DNA of 64,000 nucleotides from Bog-756 sp963829235 (GCA_963829235.1 CAWHIF010000003.1:310001-374000), one strand, 5' to 3'. Numbered from the stretch's first letter, positions 9,477-19,437 are shown. Notes: a model not told the origin generated them from the sequence alone. Program-made: numbers and translations.

Positions 9477-10481
9477 ATGAATGAAGCTCCGGTTCAACCA
9501 TGCCGTCGAATCCGGCGTCCGGCGGCCGTGCTTGCCGTCCTCGCCGCGCTCTGCGCGACAATTTGCTTGCCGATGATGCACGCCGAAGCAGCGACTTCCC
9601 CGAGCGGTGACGCACACCCGACGAAGGCCGGATTCGGCATCACCATGAAGGGACTTCCGTACGACTTGAAGGGGCTCGAGGATTTGGGCTCCTCCCTCGG
9701 CGTCACCCCTGGGGTGGCCATGTGGTACGAGCAGTGGAGCTCGGGCGCTCCTTTCCCGGCGAAGGAGGCCTCCGCCTTGACTGCGCTGGGTATCACCCCC
9801 GAGGTCACGTGGGAACCGTGGAGTCCAACGGGTGGGCTCCATCAGCCGAGATACTCACTGTCGTCGATCGCTTCAGGCGACCACGATGCCTATCTGCGCT
9901 CGTGGGCGGGTGAAATAAAGGCGTGGGGTGGGGTACTGAAGTTACGTTTCGCGCAAGAGATGAACGGAAGCTGGTATCCGTGGGATCAGGGCGTGAATGG
10001 GAACGGGCCTGGTTCGTTCGTCGCCGCGTGGAGGCATATCCATGACCTGTTCAAGGATGTGGGAGCCACCAACGTGATCTGGGTGTGGTCTCCGAATGTC
10101 GGGTACCGGGGCTCCACCGCCTTTTCGGACCTCTGGCCGGGAAGCTCCTACGTCAATCAGGTTGCCCTTGACGGCTACAACTGGGGGTCCGTCCATCCGG
10201 AGACCGGTTGGCAGTCATTGTCCGAGATCTTTCTTCCCTCGATCCGGGCCATTTCCTCGCTGACGAACCTGCCCTTGTACTTGGGTGAAGTCTCGAGCAC
10301 CGAATCCGGTGGCGACAAGGCACAGTGGATCAGCGACATGTTCGCCACGCTTACCCGTTGGCCGGAAATAAAGGGGTTCACCTGGTTCGACTGGAACAAG
10401 GAGACGGATTGGCCCATCGATAGTTCGGCACAGTCGCTCAATGCATTCCGGGCCGGGATACAGCACTACGGCCCCGCGTAG
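9477..10481 (+). CDS. Secreted glycoside hydrolase family 26-like protein
   Basis: Secreted 334-residue enzyme: a basic start, a hydrophobic signal ('AAVLAVLAALCATICL'), and a cleavage region near 'AEAAT'. The mature barrel carries 'RFAQEMNGSWYPW', matching the GH26 acid/base loop (Glu in QEMNG), 'NVIWVWSPN', and 'LYLGEVSS', where the Glu is the candidate nucleophile. GH26 members are mostly beta-mannanases, with some beta-1,3-xylanases and lichenases, so the target is a plant or microbial beta-glycan. Codon use is visibly less GC-biased than in neighbouring genes, and there is no carbohydrate-use operon around it, which hints at acquisition by transfer. It stands alone between TetR and IcmF. 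Confidence 0.8.
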   Translation: MNEAPVQPCRRIRRPAAVLAVLAALCATICLPMMHAEAATSPSGDAHPTKAGFGITMKGLPYDLKGLEDLGSSLGVTPGVAMWYEQWSSGAPFPAKEASALTALGITPEVTWEPWSPTGGLHQPRYSLSSIASGDHDAYLRSWAGEIKAWGGVLKLRFAQEMNGSWYPWDQGVNGNGPGSFVAAWRHIHDLFKDVGATNVIWVWSPNVGYRGSTAFSDLWPGSSYVNQVALDGYNWGSVHPETGWQSLSEIFLPSIRAISSLTNLPLYLGEVSSTESGGDKAQWISDMFATLTRWPEIKGFTWFDWNKETDWPIDSSAQSLNAFRAGIQHYGPA

Positions 10482-10568
10482 CCGAAGAAGACCTCCCCGC
10501 CCATTTAGTAGGACGTTGTAGTAATCTGATCTCATGGACTCGCCGGAACACGTGGCCAGGGCAGGATC

Positions 10569-13500
10569 GTGACGACACTCCACCGGCCGGATCATCCGGT
10601 CCGGTTCGTGACGGCCGCCAGCCTGTTCGACGGGCACGATGCCGCCATCAACATCATGCGCCGGCTCCTGCAGTCCCAGGGAGCCGAGGTCATCCACCTC
10701 GGCCACAACCGGTCGGTGGACGAAGTGACCAGGGCCGCGGTGGCCGAGGATGTGCAGGGCGTGGCCGTGAGCTCCTACCAGGGCGGCCACGTGGAGTACT
10801 TCCGCTATCTGGTCGACCGGTTGCGGGCCGAGGGCAGGGGCGACATCTCGGTGTACGGCGGCGGGGGCGGGGTGATCGTCCCCTCGGAGATCGAGGAGCT
10901 CGAGGCCTACGGCGTGCGCCGCATCTTCTCACCCTCCGACGGGCAACGACTCGGCCTCGACCACATGATCAACCTCCTCATCGCCGAGTGCGATCGCGAC
11001 CTGGCCGCCGATCCCCCGCCCCCGCTGGAGGAATTGGAGGCCGGCGATCAGCGCGCCCTGGCCCGCTGGATCACCTGCATCGAGGCCGGTGCCGTCGATG
11101 CGACCGGCATCGACGCCCTCTGCGCCCTCGCCGGCCGACGACCCGCGCCGGTGCTGGGCATCACCGGTACCGGCGGCTCGGGGAAGTCGTCGCTGACCGA
11201 CGAGATCATCCGACGGTTCCGGCTCGACCAGGAGGACAAGCTGCCCATCGCCGTCCTGGCCGTCGATCCCACCCGGCGCCGCGGCGGGGGCGCCCTGCTC
11301 GGTGACCGCATCCGGATGAACGCCATCGACGCCCCCAATGTCTTCTTCCGCTCGCTGGCCACCCGGGGGGCCGCCTCCGAGCTTCCCGACCGGTTCCCCC
11401 TGGTCGTGATGGCCTGCGCCGCGGCAGGGTTCCGACTGGTCGTGGTGGAGACCCCCGGCATCGGCCAGGGTGACGCCGCCGTCACCGACATCGCCGATGT
11501 CTCGCTCTACGTGATGACCCCGGAGTACGGCGCCGCCTCCCAGCTCGAGAAGATCGACATGCTCGAACTGGCCGACGTGGTGGCCATCAACAAATTCGAT
11601 CGACGCGGTGCCGACGACGCCTTCCGCCAGGTCTGCCGGCAGTGGGAACGGGACCACCGGCTCCCGACCGGTGACGGAGGGCCGGAGCCGGTGTTCGGCA
11701 CCATCGCCTCCCGGTTCAACGACGACGGTGTCACCGCGCTGTTCCACCGGCTCAAATCCGAGCTTTCGGCCAAGGGGCTGGTGGCCACCGACGGCTTGCT
11801 GGCCCCGGTGGCCGGCCGTCGGTCGACCCAGGCGTCGCCGATCGTCCCCGCCCACCGCCGCCGTTACCTGGCCGAGATCGCCGAGACGGTGGCCGGGTAC
11901 CACGCCACCACCGACCGGCTGGTCACCGAGACCCGCCGGTCCGAGCAGGTGGCCGCAGTGGTGGCCGAAGCCGACCGGCGTGGGATGGACACGGGCGACC
12001 TCGGAGAACTTGGCCGCCGCGGTGGAGAACGAACGGGACCCAGAGGGTCGGTTCCTGCTCGAGGAGTGGGAGGGTCTCCGTGCCGCCCTGGCCCTCGACG
12101 ATCAGGATGCCGACAGCCCGACAGATCCGGCTGAGGAGACCGGGCGCCCGGCCCGGTGGCGGACCTCCCTGTCCGGCACGCGCATTCCGAGAGTGGCCCT
12201 CCCCCGGGTCAGCGAGGGCGGCGAGCTGGTCCGCTGGCTCCGGGCCGAGCATCTGCCCGGCCACTTCCCCTTCACCGCCGGGGTCTTCCCCTTCAAGCGG
12301 GAAGGCGAGGACCCGGCCCGCATGTTCGCCGGAGAAGGTGACGCCTTCCGGACCAACCGCCGCTTCCACCTGCTGGCCGAGGGCCAGCCGGCCACCCGGC
12401 TGTCGACGGCATTCGACTCGGTGACCCTCTACGGGTTCGATCCCGACGAGCGGCCGGACATCTACGGCAAGGTCGGAACGTCCGGTGTCTCCATCGCCAC
12501 GCTGGACGACATGAAGGCACTGTTCGACGGTTTCGATCTCTGCGATCCGACCACCTCTGTGTCCATGACCATCAACGGGCCGGCCCCGACCATCCTGGCC
12601 ATGTTCCTCACGACGGCCATCGACCAGCGCATCGACCGTCTCCGGTCCGAGCTGGGCCGGCCGGTCACCGCGGCCGAGGCCGACGCGGCCGAGGCCGAGG
12701 TGCTCCGGACAGTGCGGGGCACGGTGCAGGCGGACATCTTGAAGGAGGACCAGGGTCAGAACACGTGCATCTTCTCCACCGAGTTCTCGCTCGGGGTGAT
12801 GGCCGACATGCAGGAGTGGTTCATCGAGCACCAGGTCCGCAACTTCTACTCGGTGTCGATCTCCGGCTACCACATCGCCGAAGCCGGGGCCAACCCCGTC
12901 ACCCAGCTGGCCTTCACGCTGGCCAATGCCTTCACCTACGTCGAGTCCTACCTGGCCCGCGGCATGGACGTCGACGACTTCGCCCCGAACCTCTCCTTCT
13001 TCTTCTCGAACGGCATGGATCCCGAGTACACGGTGATCGGGCGGGTGGCCCGCAGGATCTGGGCCATCGCCATGAAGGAGCGCTACGGCGCCTCGGAGCG
13101 GGCCCAGAAGCTCAAGTACCACATCCAGACCTCGGGGCGGTCGCTCCACGCCCAGGAGATGGCCTTCAACGACATCCGCACCACCCTGCAGGCCCTGTGC
13201 GCGATCTACGACAATGCCAACAGCCTCCACACCAACGCCTACGACGAGGCCGTGACCACCCCTACCCAGGAGTCGGTGCGGCGGGCCCTCGCCATCCAGA
13301 TGATCATCAACAAGGAGTGGGGCCTGGCGCTGAACGAGAACCCGCTCCAGGGCAGTTTCATCGTGGAAGAGCTCACCGACCTGGTCGAGCAGGCGGTGCT
13401 GGCCGAACTGGACCGGATCAGTGAGCGGGGCGGCGTCCTCGGTGCCATGGAGACGGGCTACCAGCGCGGCCGGATCCAGGACGACTCGTTGCGCTACGAG

Positions 13501-13815
13501 CACCGCAAGCACGACGGGACCCTGCCCATCGTGGGCGTCAACACCTTCATCGCGCCCGCATCGGCTGGACCTGCCGAACCGATCGAGCTGGCCCGGTCCA
13601 CCACCGAGGAGAAGGAGCGCCAACTGCACCGCCTGCACGAGTTCCAGAGCCGCCATGCCGTCGACCGGGAGCCGGCCCTCGAGGCGCTGCGCCGGACCGC
13701 CCTCGGCCAGGGGAACGTCTTCGCACAACTGATGGACACCGTTCGCCATGCCTCTCTCGGCGAGATCACCGGCACCCTGTTCGAGGTGGGCGGAGCCTAT
13801 CGGCGGAACGTCTGA
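10569..13815 (+). CDS. icmF: Fused isobutyryl-CoA mutase IcmF (one frame break)
   Basis: Adenosylcobalamin-dependent acyl-CoA mutase with its own chaperone domain, about 1,080 residues as expected for IcmF. Residues 1-140 form the B12-binding domain with 'FDGHDAAINIMRR', the base-off His motif. The MeaB-like G domain has P-loop 'GTGGSGKSS' and 'NKFD'. The mutase barrel begins around 'GHFPFTAGVFPFKREGEDP'; methylmalonyl-CoA mutases have a Tyr-containing motif there, so isobutyryl-type or related branched substrates are favoured. A +1 break at about 12003 (an extra G in 'ctcgga') splits the linker and both sides are well conserved. GTG 10569 follows 'caggatc'. Members interconvert isobutyryl/butyryl-CoA or pivalyl/isovaleryl-CoA. 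Confidence 0.92.
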
Positions 13816-13857
13816 GCCGTGCCGGTTGCGCCCGTCGGTGCTCCTCGAGCCGCAGGG

Positions 13858-14634
13858 TCACTCCCGCTCGAGCGCCGACAGAACTCCCGCCGTCAGCGTG
13901 GCCCGGGACGTGGCCATGGACGGTCCGTACCAGGTCAGGTCCCGGCCCGACACCAGCGCCGTCGGGATGCCGGGGAATGCCTCGGGGCCGTCATCGGGGC
14001 CGAACGGGTAGGGCTCGTCGGGCAGGAGGACCAGATCCGGTCCGCGGTCGACCAGCTCGGCCACGTCGACCTTCGGGTACCGGTCCTCGCCCTCACCGGG
14101 GAGGCAGGTGAGGCCCAGGCGATGGACCAGGTCGCCGCAGAAGGTGCGGGCGCCGACCACCATCCAGGGGTCGCGCCAGATCGGGACCACCACCCGGGCC
14201 GGAGGCAGCTCGGCCGGACGTCGCCACTCGGCCGCCGCGGTGACCAGCCATCCGGGCTCGTCGGCCCCGAGCACCTCGACCAGCAGCCGGCGCAGCGAGG
14301 CGAGGGCCTGGTCGACCGATTCGACGACGGTCACCCACACCGGGATCCCCGCGGCCCGCATGCGGTCGACGTCGATGCGCCGGTTCTCCTCCCGGTTGGC
14401 GACGACCAGGTCGGGACGGAGCCGGACGATGGCCTCATGGTCCGGGTTCTTCGTTCCCCGCACCCGGGCCACGTCGAGATCGGACGGATGGGTACACCAG
14501 TCGGTCGCCCCCACCAGCGCACCGGGCACGGTGGTGGCCAGGGCCTCGGTGATCGACGGCACGAGGGAGATCACCCTGCTCGGATGGCGGTCAAGTGTGA
14601 GCGGGTGACCGAGGTCGTCGTCGATCGTGGGCAC
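13858..14634 (-). CDS. BtuF-like helical-backbone metal receptor (cobalamin-binding type)
   Basis: About 258 residues of the class III periplasmic-binding fold: 'RVISLVPSITEALATT', 'VGATDWCTHP', 'RLRPDLVVANREENR', 'LVDRGPDLVLLPDEPYPF'. BtuF relatives bind cobalamin or iron chelates. There is no signal peptide or lipobox, so it is predicted to be cytoplasmic, unlike transport receptors. Start GTG 14634 is chosen because AAGGAGG lies 5 bases upstream; the longer ATG start at 14688 lacks this. It is convergent with the B12-dependent mutase and divergent from MarR, so a role in B12 handling for the mutase is an attractive inference. Confidence 0.78.
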   Translation of the reverse strand: MPTIDDDLGHPLTLDRHPSRVISLVPSITEALATTVPGALVGATDWCTHPSDLDVARVRGTKNPDHEAIVRLRPDLVVANREENRRIDVDRMRAAGIPVWVTVVESVDQALASLRRLLVEVLGADEPGWLVTAAAEWRRPAELPPARVVVPIWRDPWMVVGARTFCGDLVHRLGLTCLPGEGEDRYPKVDVAELVDRGPDLVLLPDEPYPFGPDDGPEAFPGIPTALVSGRDLTWYGPSMATSRATLTAGVLSALERE

Positions 14635-14690
14635 GGTCTCCTCCTTGCCGGTCAGCGTATCCATTGCCCCCGTCGGGATAGCGTCCACCC

Positions 14691-15200
14691 ATGCCCGGCA
14701 AGCCCCTAGGTTTCGACCCCATCGAGGAGGCGAGAGCCCAGTGGTCGGCCCGGTGGGAACCCGATGTCAGTGACGCCATGGCCGCCGCCACCTCCATCAT
14801 GCGGGCCCAGCAGGTGGTGCTGGCCGCCGTCGACGGGGCCCTCCGGCCGTTCGGACTCACCTTCGCCCGCTACGAGGGACTGGTCCTGCTCCTGTTCAGC
14901 CGACGCGGTGTCCTCCCCCTGGGGAAGATGGGGCAGCGGCTGATGATCCACCCGACCAGCGTCACCAACATCATCGACCGGCTCGAGGAGCAGGGACTGG
15001 TCCGGCGCATCCCCCATCCGACCGACGGCCGGACCACCTTGGCCGAGATCACCGACGACGGCCGCCGCCTGGCCAAGCGGGCCACGAAAGCGGTCAACGC
15101 GGTGGCCTTCGGGTTGGACAGCCTGGGCGCCGAGGATCTCCAGCAGCTGATCCGGATCACCCGCAAGCTGCGGCGGAGCATCGGCGATTTCACCGACTGA
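14691..15200 (+). CDS. MarR family transcriptional regulator
   Basis: 169-residue winged helix-turn-helix regulator: 'FGLTFARYEGLVLLLFSRRG', the recognition segment 'MIHPTSVTNIIDRLEEQGLV', and the wing 'RRIPHPTDGRTTLAEITDDG'. The N-terminal 40 residues form an extra helix used in dimerisation. It is transcribed away from the BtuF-like gene across a 56-bp gap that should hold both promoters, so it probably represses that gene and perhaps the IcmF gene. MarR ligands are often small aromatic acids or acyl-CoAs; none can be named here. Confidence 0.9.
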   Translation: MPGKPLGFDPIEEARAQWSARWEPDVSDAMAAATSIMRAQQVVLAAVDGALRPFGLTFARYEGLVLLLFSRRGVLPLGKMGQRLMIHPTSVTNIIDRLEEQGLVRRIPHPTDGRTTLAEITDDGRRLAKRATKAVNAVAFGLDSLGAEDLQQLIRITRKLRRSIGDFTD

Positions 15201-15212
15201 TCGCCGGACGGG

Positions 15213-15241
15213 GCGGGATCAGGACCCGGACGCCATCCCGC
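15213..15241. terminator. Possible hairpin between convergent genes
   Basis: GCGGGAT (15213-15219) can pair with ATCCCGC (15235-15241) across a 15-base loop, in the 40-bp space between the convergent MarR and thioesterase genes. The stem is short, so the call is tentative. Confidence 0.4.
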
Positions 15242-16120
15242 TCACAGCCGATCGACAACCGGCATGCCGAGCGGGGACGCCTCCGCACCGAACGCCCGGA
15301 TCATCCCGTCCTGGGAGAAGGACGTAATGAGCGCGCCCTGCTCGGTGAAGACCTGACCCCGGACGTAGGACATCCCGCGGCCGACCTGGGTGCTCTCGTG
15401 GTGATAAAGAATCCATCCGTCCCATGCCACCGGCTCGTGGAAGGTCACCGAGATGGCCATCACCCCGGTGGACACCGTCACATGGGCCATGGCCGTGCCG
15501 ATCCCGCGGTGGGCCCGCATGGTCGTCGAGATGGCGAGGTGCCCGGTGAAGTGGGCGATCAGCGCCTTGGCCAGGTCGTCGCGGGCCGGTCCTTCGTCGT
15601 AGTGGAGCCACGCGTCGATGATCGGTTCACCGTATTCATCGGGATCGTTGGGATCGGCCAGTCCGACCAGTCGCAGCTCACGACCGACCATGGGCATGTC
15701 GACCGGCATGGCGGCCGCCGGTGGTCCGACGTCGGGCATCGGGGAGGCGTGGGCGATCACACTGTCCTGCTCGGTGTCGAGGAGCACCGTGACCGAAGCG
15801 CACTGCCGATCACCTTGGACCACGCGCACAACAGCCGAGGCGAACGTCCGCCCCTCGTGCACGACGTCGACGGCGAAGAGCAAGGGGCGTTCGGCGTCCG
15901 CGGCCCGCACGAAGATGACGTGGGCCGTACGCACCGCGTGTCGGGGGAAGGTCTTCGATGCAGCCACAATGGCCTGGCCGAGGAGTTGGCTCCCGTCCAC
16001 GATGTTCCGGGTGCCGCCGTCGCTCCCGCCGACGAATTGGTTGTGTCCCTGCTGTTCGACGTCGAAGACCGCCAGCATGCCGTCGACACTCGACGGGGGA
16101 ACGGCTTCCCCGGGGATCAC
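15242..16120 (-). CDS. Acyl-CoA thioesterase II (TesB-like)
   Basis: 292-residue double hot-dog thioesterase that hydrolyses acyl-CoA to the free acid and CoA. The first hot-dog has 'GSQLLGQAIVAASKTFPRHA' and 'FVRAADAERPLLFAVDVVHE'. The second has 'DGWILYHHESTQVGRGMSYV', 'RGQVFTEQGALITSFSQDGM', the conserved C-terminal TesB region. GTG 16120 overlaps the DUF427 stop by four bases (GTGA), so the two are translationally coupled. In this setting it may relieve CoA sequestration by slowly metabolised acyl-CoAs. Confidence 0.88.
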   Translation of the reverse strand: MIPGEAVPPSSVDGMLAVFDVEQQGHNQFVGGSDGGTRNIVDGSQLLGQAIVAASKTFPRHAVRTAHVIFVRAADAERPLLFAVDVVHEGRTFASAVVRVVQGDRQCASVTVLLDTEQDSVIAHASPMPDVGPPAAAMPVDMPMVGRELRLVGLADPNDPDEYGEPIIDAWLHYDEGPARDDLAKALIAHFTGHLAISTTMRAHRGIGTAMAHVTVSTGVMAISVTFHEPVAWDGWILYHHESTQVGRGMSYVRGQVFTEQGALITSFSQDGMIRAFGAEASPLGMPVVDRL

Positions 16121-16506
16121 CGACCTGACACCGCAGGATGCGCTTGGCCGATGCGAACGTCGACCGCATCCTGAAAGAAGGCGACGTAGCCGGCCAATCT
16201 CAAGACTTCTGGATACGGATCCTCGTACGACCAGACCAGCACATCGTCACCGTCGCGCTCGTACCGGCGGTAGGTGGCCGTGCCCTTGTAGGGGCATCGG
16301 CTGCTCTGCTCGTCAGCCACGAACAGGTCGAGACGGACGTCCTCGGGTGGGAAATAGAAGACCAGACCGTGGTCCTGCTCGTCGACGAGGAGGCAGCGCT
16401 GGCTGTCGGCCAACAGCTCGCCCTCGATGGAGACAGTCACCCGGTTCCTCCGGGCCAGGACGTCGACCCGGTAGTCGGGGTGTTCTGCAAAGGCCGACGG
16501 TTCCAT
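16117..16506 (-). CDS. DUF427 domain protein
   Basis: Small protein of about 129 residues with the DUF427 pattern: 'RVTVSIEGELLADSQRCLLV', 'VFYFPPEDVRLDLFV', 'SSRCPYKGTATYRRYE', 'VLVWSYEDPYPEVLRLAGYVAF'. The biochemical role of DUF427 is unknown. ATG 16506 is used because GGAGG (complement of 16515-16519) lies 8 bases upstream; a longer open frame extends to 16584 without similarity. It overlaps the start of the TesB-like gene downstream, so the two probably act together. Confidence 0.82.
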   Translation of the reverse strand: MEPSAFAEHPDYRVDVLARRNRVTVSIEGELLADSQRCLLVDEQDHGLVFYFPPEDVRLDLFVADEQSSRCPYKGTATYRRYERDGDDVLVWSYEDPYPEVLRLAGYVAFFQDAVDVRIGQAHPAVSGR

Positions 16507-16606
16507 GGTGCCCACCTCCGTTGCCTCGTGGCCGGTACTGCTGGTATCCATGGAGCCAGAGTATTCGAGAGCGGGCACCACCAATTCCGAGGAATGGAGT
16601 CGTCAG

Positions 16607-16912
16607 ATGATCATCGTGTCGGGGATTTTCGACGTGGCCGACGACCAGCGAGACGCCTTCCTCGAGTCCAAGCGGGAGCAGGTCCTTCGCACTCGTGGAG
16701 AGACCGGGTGCCGTGAGTATGCCTTTTCGGCCGATGCCCACACCCCGGGTCGCGTCCGACTGTTCGAACTATGGGACTCGTTTCCCGATCTGGAAGCTCA
16801 CCTGGCCGGGATCCGCTCCGCCGGCGACCCCGGACCCTCAATCCCTGTCGAGTCGACCGTCGTTGAGGTATACGAGGCCGATCCCACTACTCCGCCGTGG
16901 GCACGAACCTAA
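16607..16912 (+). CDS. ABM-type (antibiotic biosynthesis monooxygenase-like) small protein
   Basis: 101-residue dimeric ferredoxin-like fold of the ABM/YgiN type: 'MIIVSGIFDVADDQRDAFLE', 'RGETGCREYAFSADAHTPGR', 'LFELWDSFPDLEAHLA'. Relatives include cofactor-free quinol monooxygenases and many proteins of unknown role. ATG 16607 follows 'gaggaatgga' and matches the family N-terminus exactly; the in-frame extension to 16505 has no similarity. It is divergent from DUF427 with about 100 bp between them, so they may share a control region. Confidence 0.8.
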   Translation: MIIVSGIFDVADDQRDAFLESKREQVLRTRGETGCREYAFSADAHTPGRVRLFELWDSFPDLEAHLAGIRSAGDPGPSIPVESTVVEVYEADPTTPPWART

Positions 16913-17666
16913 GGGGCGACAGTACTGAACCGCACCGTCCGACTCGGTGTCGCCGCCCTAGCCCCTTGGGGTTCGATCAGCGTCATTTCGAGCCGAAGCA
17001 GCACTCCCGGTTCGGCGGAAACCGGCCAAACAGCGCCACTCTCGGGAGTCCTTCCATCACTCCATCGCGCGGCACGCCGGTAGGTCGTCGACGATCTCAC
17101 GCAGATCGCGGCATGACATCTGCCGCACCAGACGATCGTCGCCGACTGTGCTGTCACCATTCGCAGTCTTGGAGATCGGCGCAAGCACCCACCACCCCCT
17201 TCCACGCAAGGCAAGATCGGCGCGAACAGTTGAGTGCGGAACCGAAGCCGGAGTACCTGTCCACGTTGGCCATCGACCTCTTACCGCCGAAATCCCTGCG
17301 CCGGCGCTGGTGCTAACTTTTCCGGGTTGTGCCAAATTCGGAGAAGGCAGGTCACCGAGGAGGTATGCCGGCGACTCGATCCCTCAGAACCTCAGTCACT
17401 GTGGTCGGACCTGGCGTCCGAGCTAACGGTGGCAGGGTCTGTGATCAGGCCGGCAATGCTTGCTTAGCTCGTTTTTCAGAATTCGGACGGACTCAAGATC
17501 TACAGAGACAGGCGAACTCAACCGGTCGGTTGGAGTGCCCTCTGGATGCCGATTGAACGAGTTTCAGCGAGGGCGATCAGTCTCACAGAACGCCGTGGGT
17601 CGGGATGAATCGCGATCCGCCTGGGCATGAGGCTGGAGGCCGTCGACCGACCGGGTGTCGGGCCGG
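16913..17666. other. 754-bp stretch without a recognisable gene
   Basis: Base composition is visibly less GC-rich than the flanks. Only short frames occur, none with a ribosome site plus family resemblance. One 64-codon frame starts at ATG 17363 after GAGGAGG, but its sequence looks random. No inverted terminal repeats or complete transposase were seen. It may be a decayed gene or insertion remnant. Confidence 0.5.
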
Positions 17667-18355
17667 CTACGTGCTCCGCACAGTTCCGATGCCGTAGAAG
17701 ATCAGGTCCCACAGGTCCTCGGCCGAGTTCCCTTCCTGAGGACGGACCGACATGCCGCCGATCGTCGCCGAGAAGGTGTTGAACATGATCGCCTCGAGCA
17801 CCACACCGACGATGGGGCCCCGACGCTGTCCGATCCGGACGGCTCCGGCCGCGGCGGCCCCGTCGAGGACCTCTTCGAAGAGGGCGACGAGGGGCGAGAA
17901 CACCCGGGCCGCCTCCTTCGGATGCTCGGTGAGCAGCTGCTGGGCGAACTCGGCCATGAACGGGTGCCCGGGGATCGACCCCGGACTCCCCCTCCGGTGA
18001 CGGCCGGCACAGCCGGTAGTACTCGACCACGAAGCAGTGCAGTCGCTCGAGTGCACCGTCCACCTGGGCGATCTTGTCCGCGCAGGTACTCGGTCGTGGA
18101 CCGGACCGACTCCTCGAACAGGGCCAGGAGGAGCTCGTGCTTCCCTCCGAAGTACTGGTAGAAGCTGCGCAGCGACTGGCCTGAGCGGTCGACGACCTCT
18201 TGGACGGTGAAGTCCTTGCCCGATCCGGAGTTGAACAGCTCGATGGCGGCGTCGAGGAAGCGCTGCACCCGGGTTTCGGCCCGCAGCCGGGCCGAATCCA
18301 GCGAGCGCGCCACCGCCTGCTCCCGCCAACTGAGACTTTCGGGCTCCGGCGGCAT
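17667..18355 (-). CDS. TetR family regulator, paralogue 1 (two frame breaks)
   Basis: After correction this is about 229 residues. The DNA-binding end reads 'AETRVQRFLDAAIELFNSGS', 'FTVQEVVDRSGQSLRSFYQY', 'FGGKHELLLALFEE'. The C-terminal half has 'LERLHCFVVEYYRLCRPSPE', 'MAEFAQQLLTEHPKEAARVF', 'IVGVVLEAIMFNTFSATIGG'. +1 breaks lie at about 18070 (extra G in 'cgcgga') and 17993 (extra G in GGGG). It is strongly similar along its whole length to the regulator at 34389-35103. It is encoded just downstream of a crotonase gene in the same direction. ATG 18355 is the family-consistent start. Confidence 0.88.
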
Positions 18356-18517
18356 CGGCTACCGGCTCGTCCTTTGTCACTGGCGGAAAGGCTACCCGAT
18401 AGCGGAATACACGGTGAATCTCACCGAACGAGGGTCGTTCCTCTTGCTGGCGAGAACTGGGTTCTGCCCCCTGGAGGGACCGGGGCGCGGCTGCCACCCG
18501 GGCCCGGTCGGGGACGG

Positions 18518-19317
18518 CTAGCGCGATCCACGGCTTCGTCCGTCGCCCGACAGGAGCTTGTCGAGGTTGGCCCGCAGCTCGGGTGAGGTGAACGACCGGT
18601 CCTCGGCACTCAGGGCGAAGTCGAGGGTGGCGAGGACCGCCCGCTCGAGGTGCAGGTTGAGGATGCGCTTGGTGTCCTCGACGGCCCGCCGGGGCAGCTT
18701 GGCGATCCGGTGGGCACAGGCCACCGCCTCGGTCCACCACCTCGTCGTCGGGGCAGACGTGGTTGACGAGGCCGATCTCCGCGGCCCGCCTGGCCGGGAT
18801 GCGGTCGCCGGTCAACGCGTACTCCTTGGCCAGCTGCAGGCTGATCATGAGCGGCCAGGTCACCGGGCCGCCGTCGGCCGCCACCAGGCCCATGAGCACA
18901 TGGGGATCGGCCAGGTGCGTGCTCTCGGCCATGAACACGATGTCGGAGAGGGCGACCAGGCTGCAGCCCAGGCCGACGGCGGGGCCGTTCACCGCGGCCA
19001 CGATGGGCACGCGACAGCCCACCATGCCGGTGACGATCCGGCGGCCGTGGGCCAGCGTCTCCTTGCGGCGATCCGGGTCCCGGGCCAGCTCGTCGAGGTA
19101 GGTGAAGTCGCCGCCGGCCGAGAACGCCTTCCCGTTCCCGGTCAGCACGACGGCCCGGGCCTCGTCGTCGGCATCGATCTGCGGGAAGAGTCCGGCCAGG
19201 CCCTGGTGCAGCTCGTGGTTGGTGGCGTTGAGCTGCTCGGGCCGGTTGAGCCTGACCACCCGGACCGGACCGTCGATCAGGACCTCGAGCTCGTCGGGTA
19301 CGTCGAAGTGCGGTCAT
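18518..19317 (-). CDS. Enoyl-CoA hydratase/isomerase family protein (two frame breaks)
   Basis: Crotonase of about 266 residues after removing +1 breaks at about 19312 and 18730. The start region reads 'MTHFDVPDELEVLIDGPVRV' once one C is removed. The oxyanion segment is 'GKAFSAGGDFTYL', then 'VNGPAVGLGCSLVALSDIVF' and 'HLADPHVLMGLVAADGGPVT'. Both glutamates of classical hydratases are replaced (Ser and His), so simple enoyl hydration is doubtful. The 'GLVAADGG' group is widespread in actinobacterial catabolic clusters with unknown reactions. An AATACAG-AA-CTGTATT palindrome lies about 120 bp upstream. Confidence 0.85.
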
Positions 19318-19437
19318 GGGGCCGGCAGTCCGACGATCGTGTGGGCGGCGATTCGCTCGCCCGCCCGCCTGGCGACATCGCTCCATGGTCGAATCCTCCC
19401 GGCTCGACGGCGACCTGGACGATAGCACGATCTTTTC

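Noticed and set aside
17041..17335. A transposase remnant on the minus strand
   Set aside because: A short stretch looked vaguely like the zinc-ribbon start of ISL3-type transposases, but the cysteine spacing does not fit and no inverted repeats were found.
17363..17556. 64-codon frame with a GAGGAGG site before its ATG
   Set aside because: Despite the ribosome-site-like sequence, the protein has no recognisable pattern and lies in a gene-poor, compositionally odd stretch.
17667..19259. A 530-residue minus-strand frame that appears to fuse a crotonase to a TetR C-terminus
   Set aside because: The middle (about 18000-18730) is out of frame with both families. Correcting +1 breaks separates it into a crotonase and a TetR gene.
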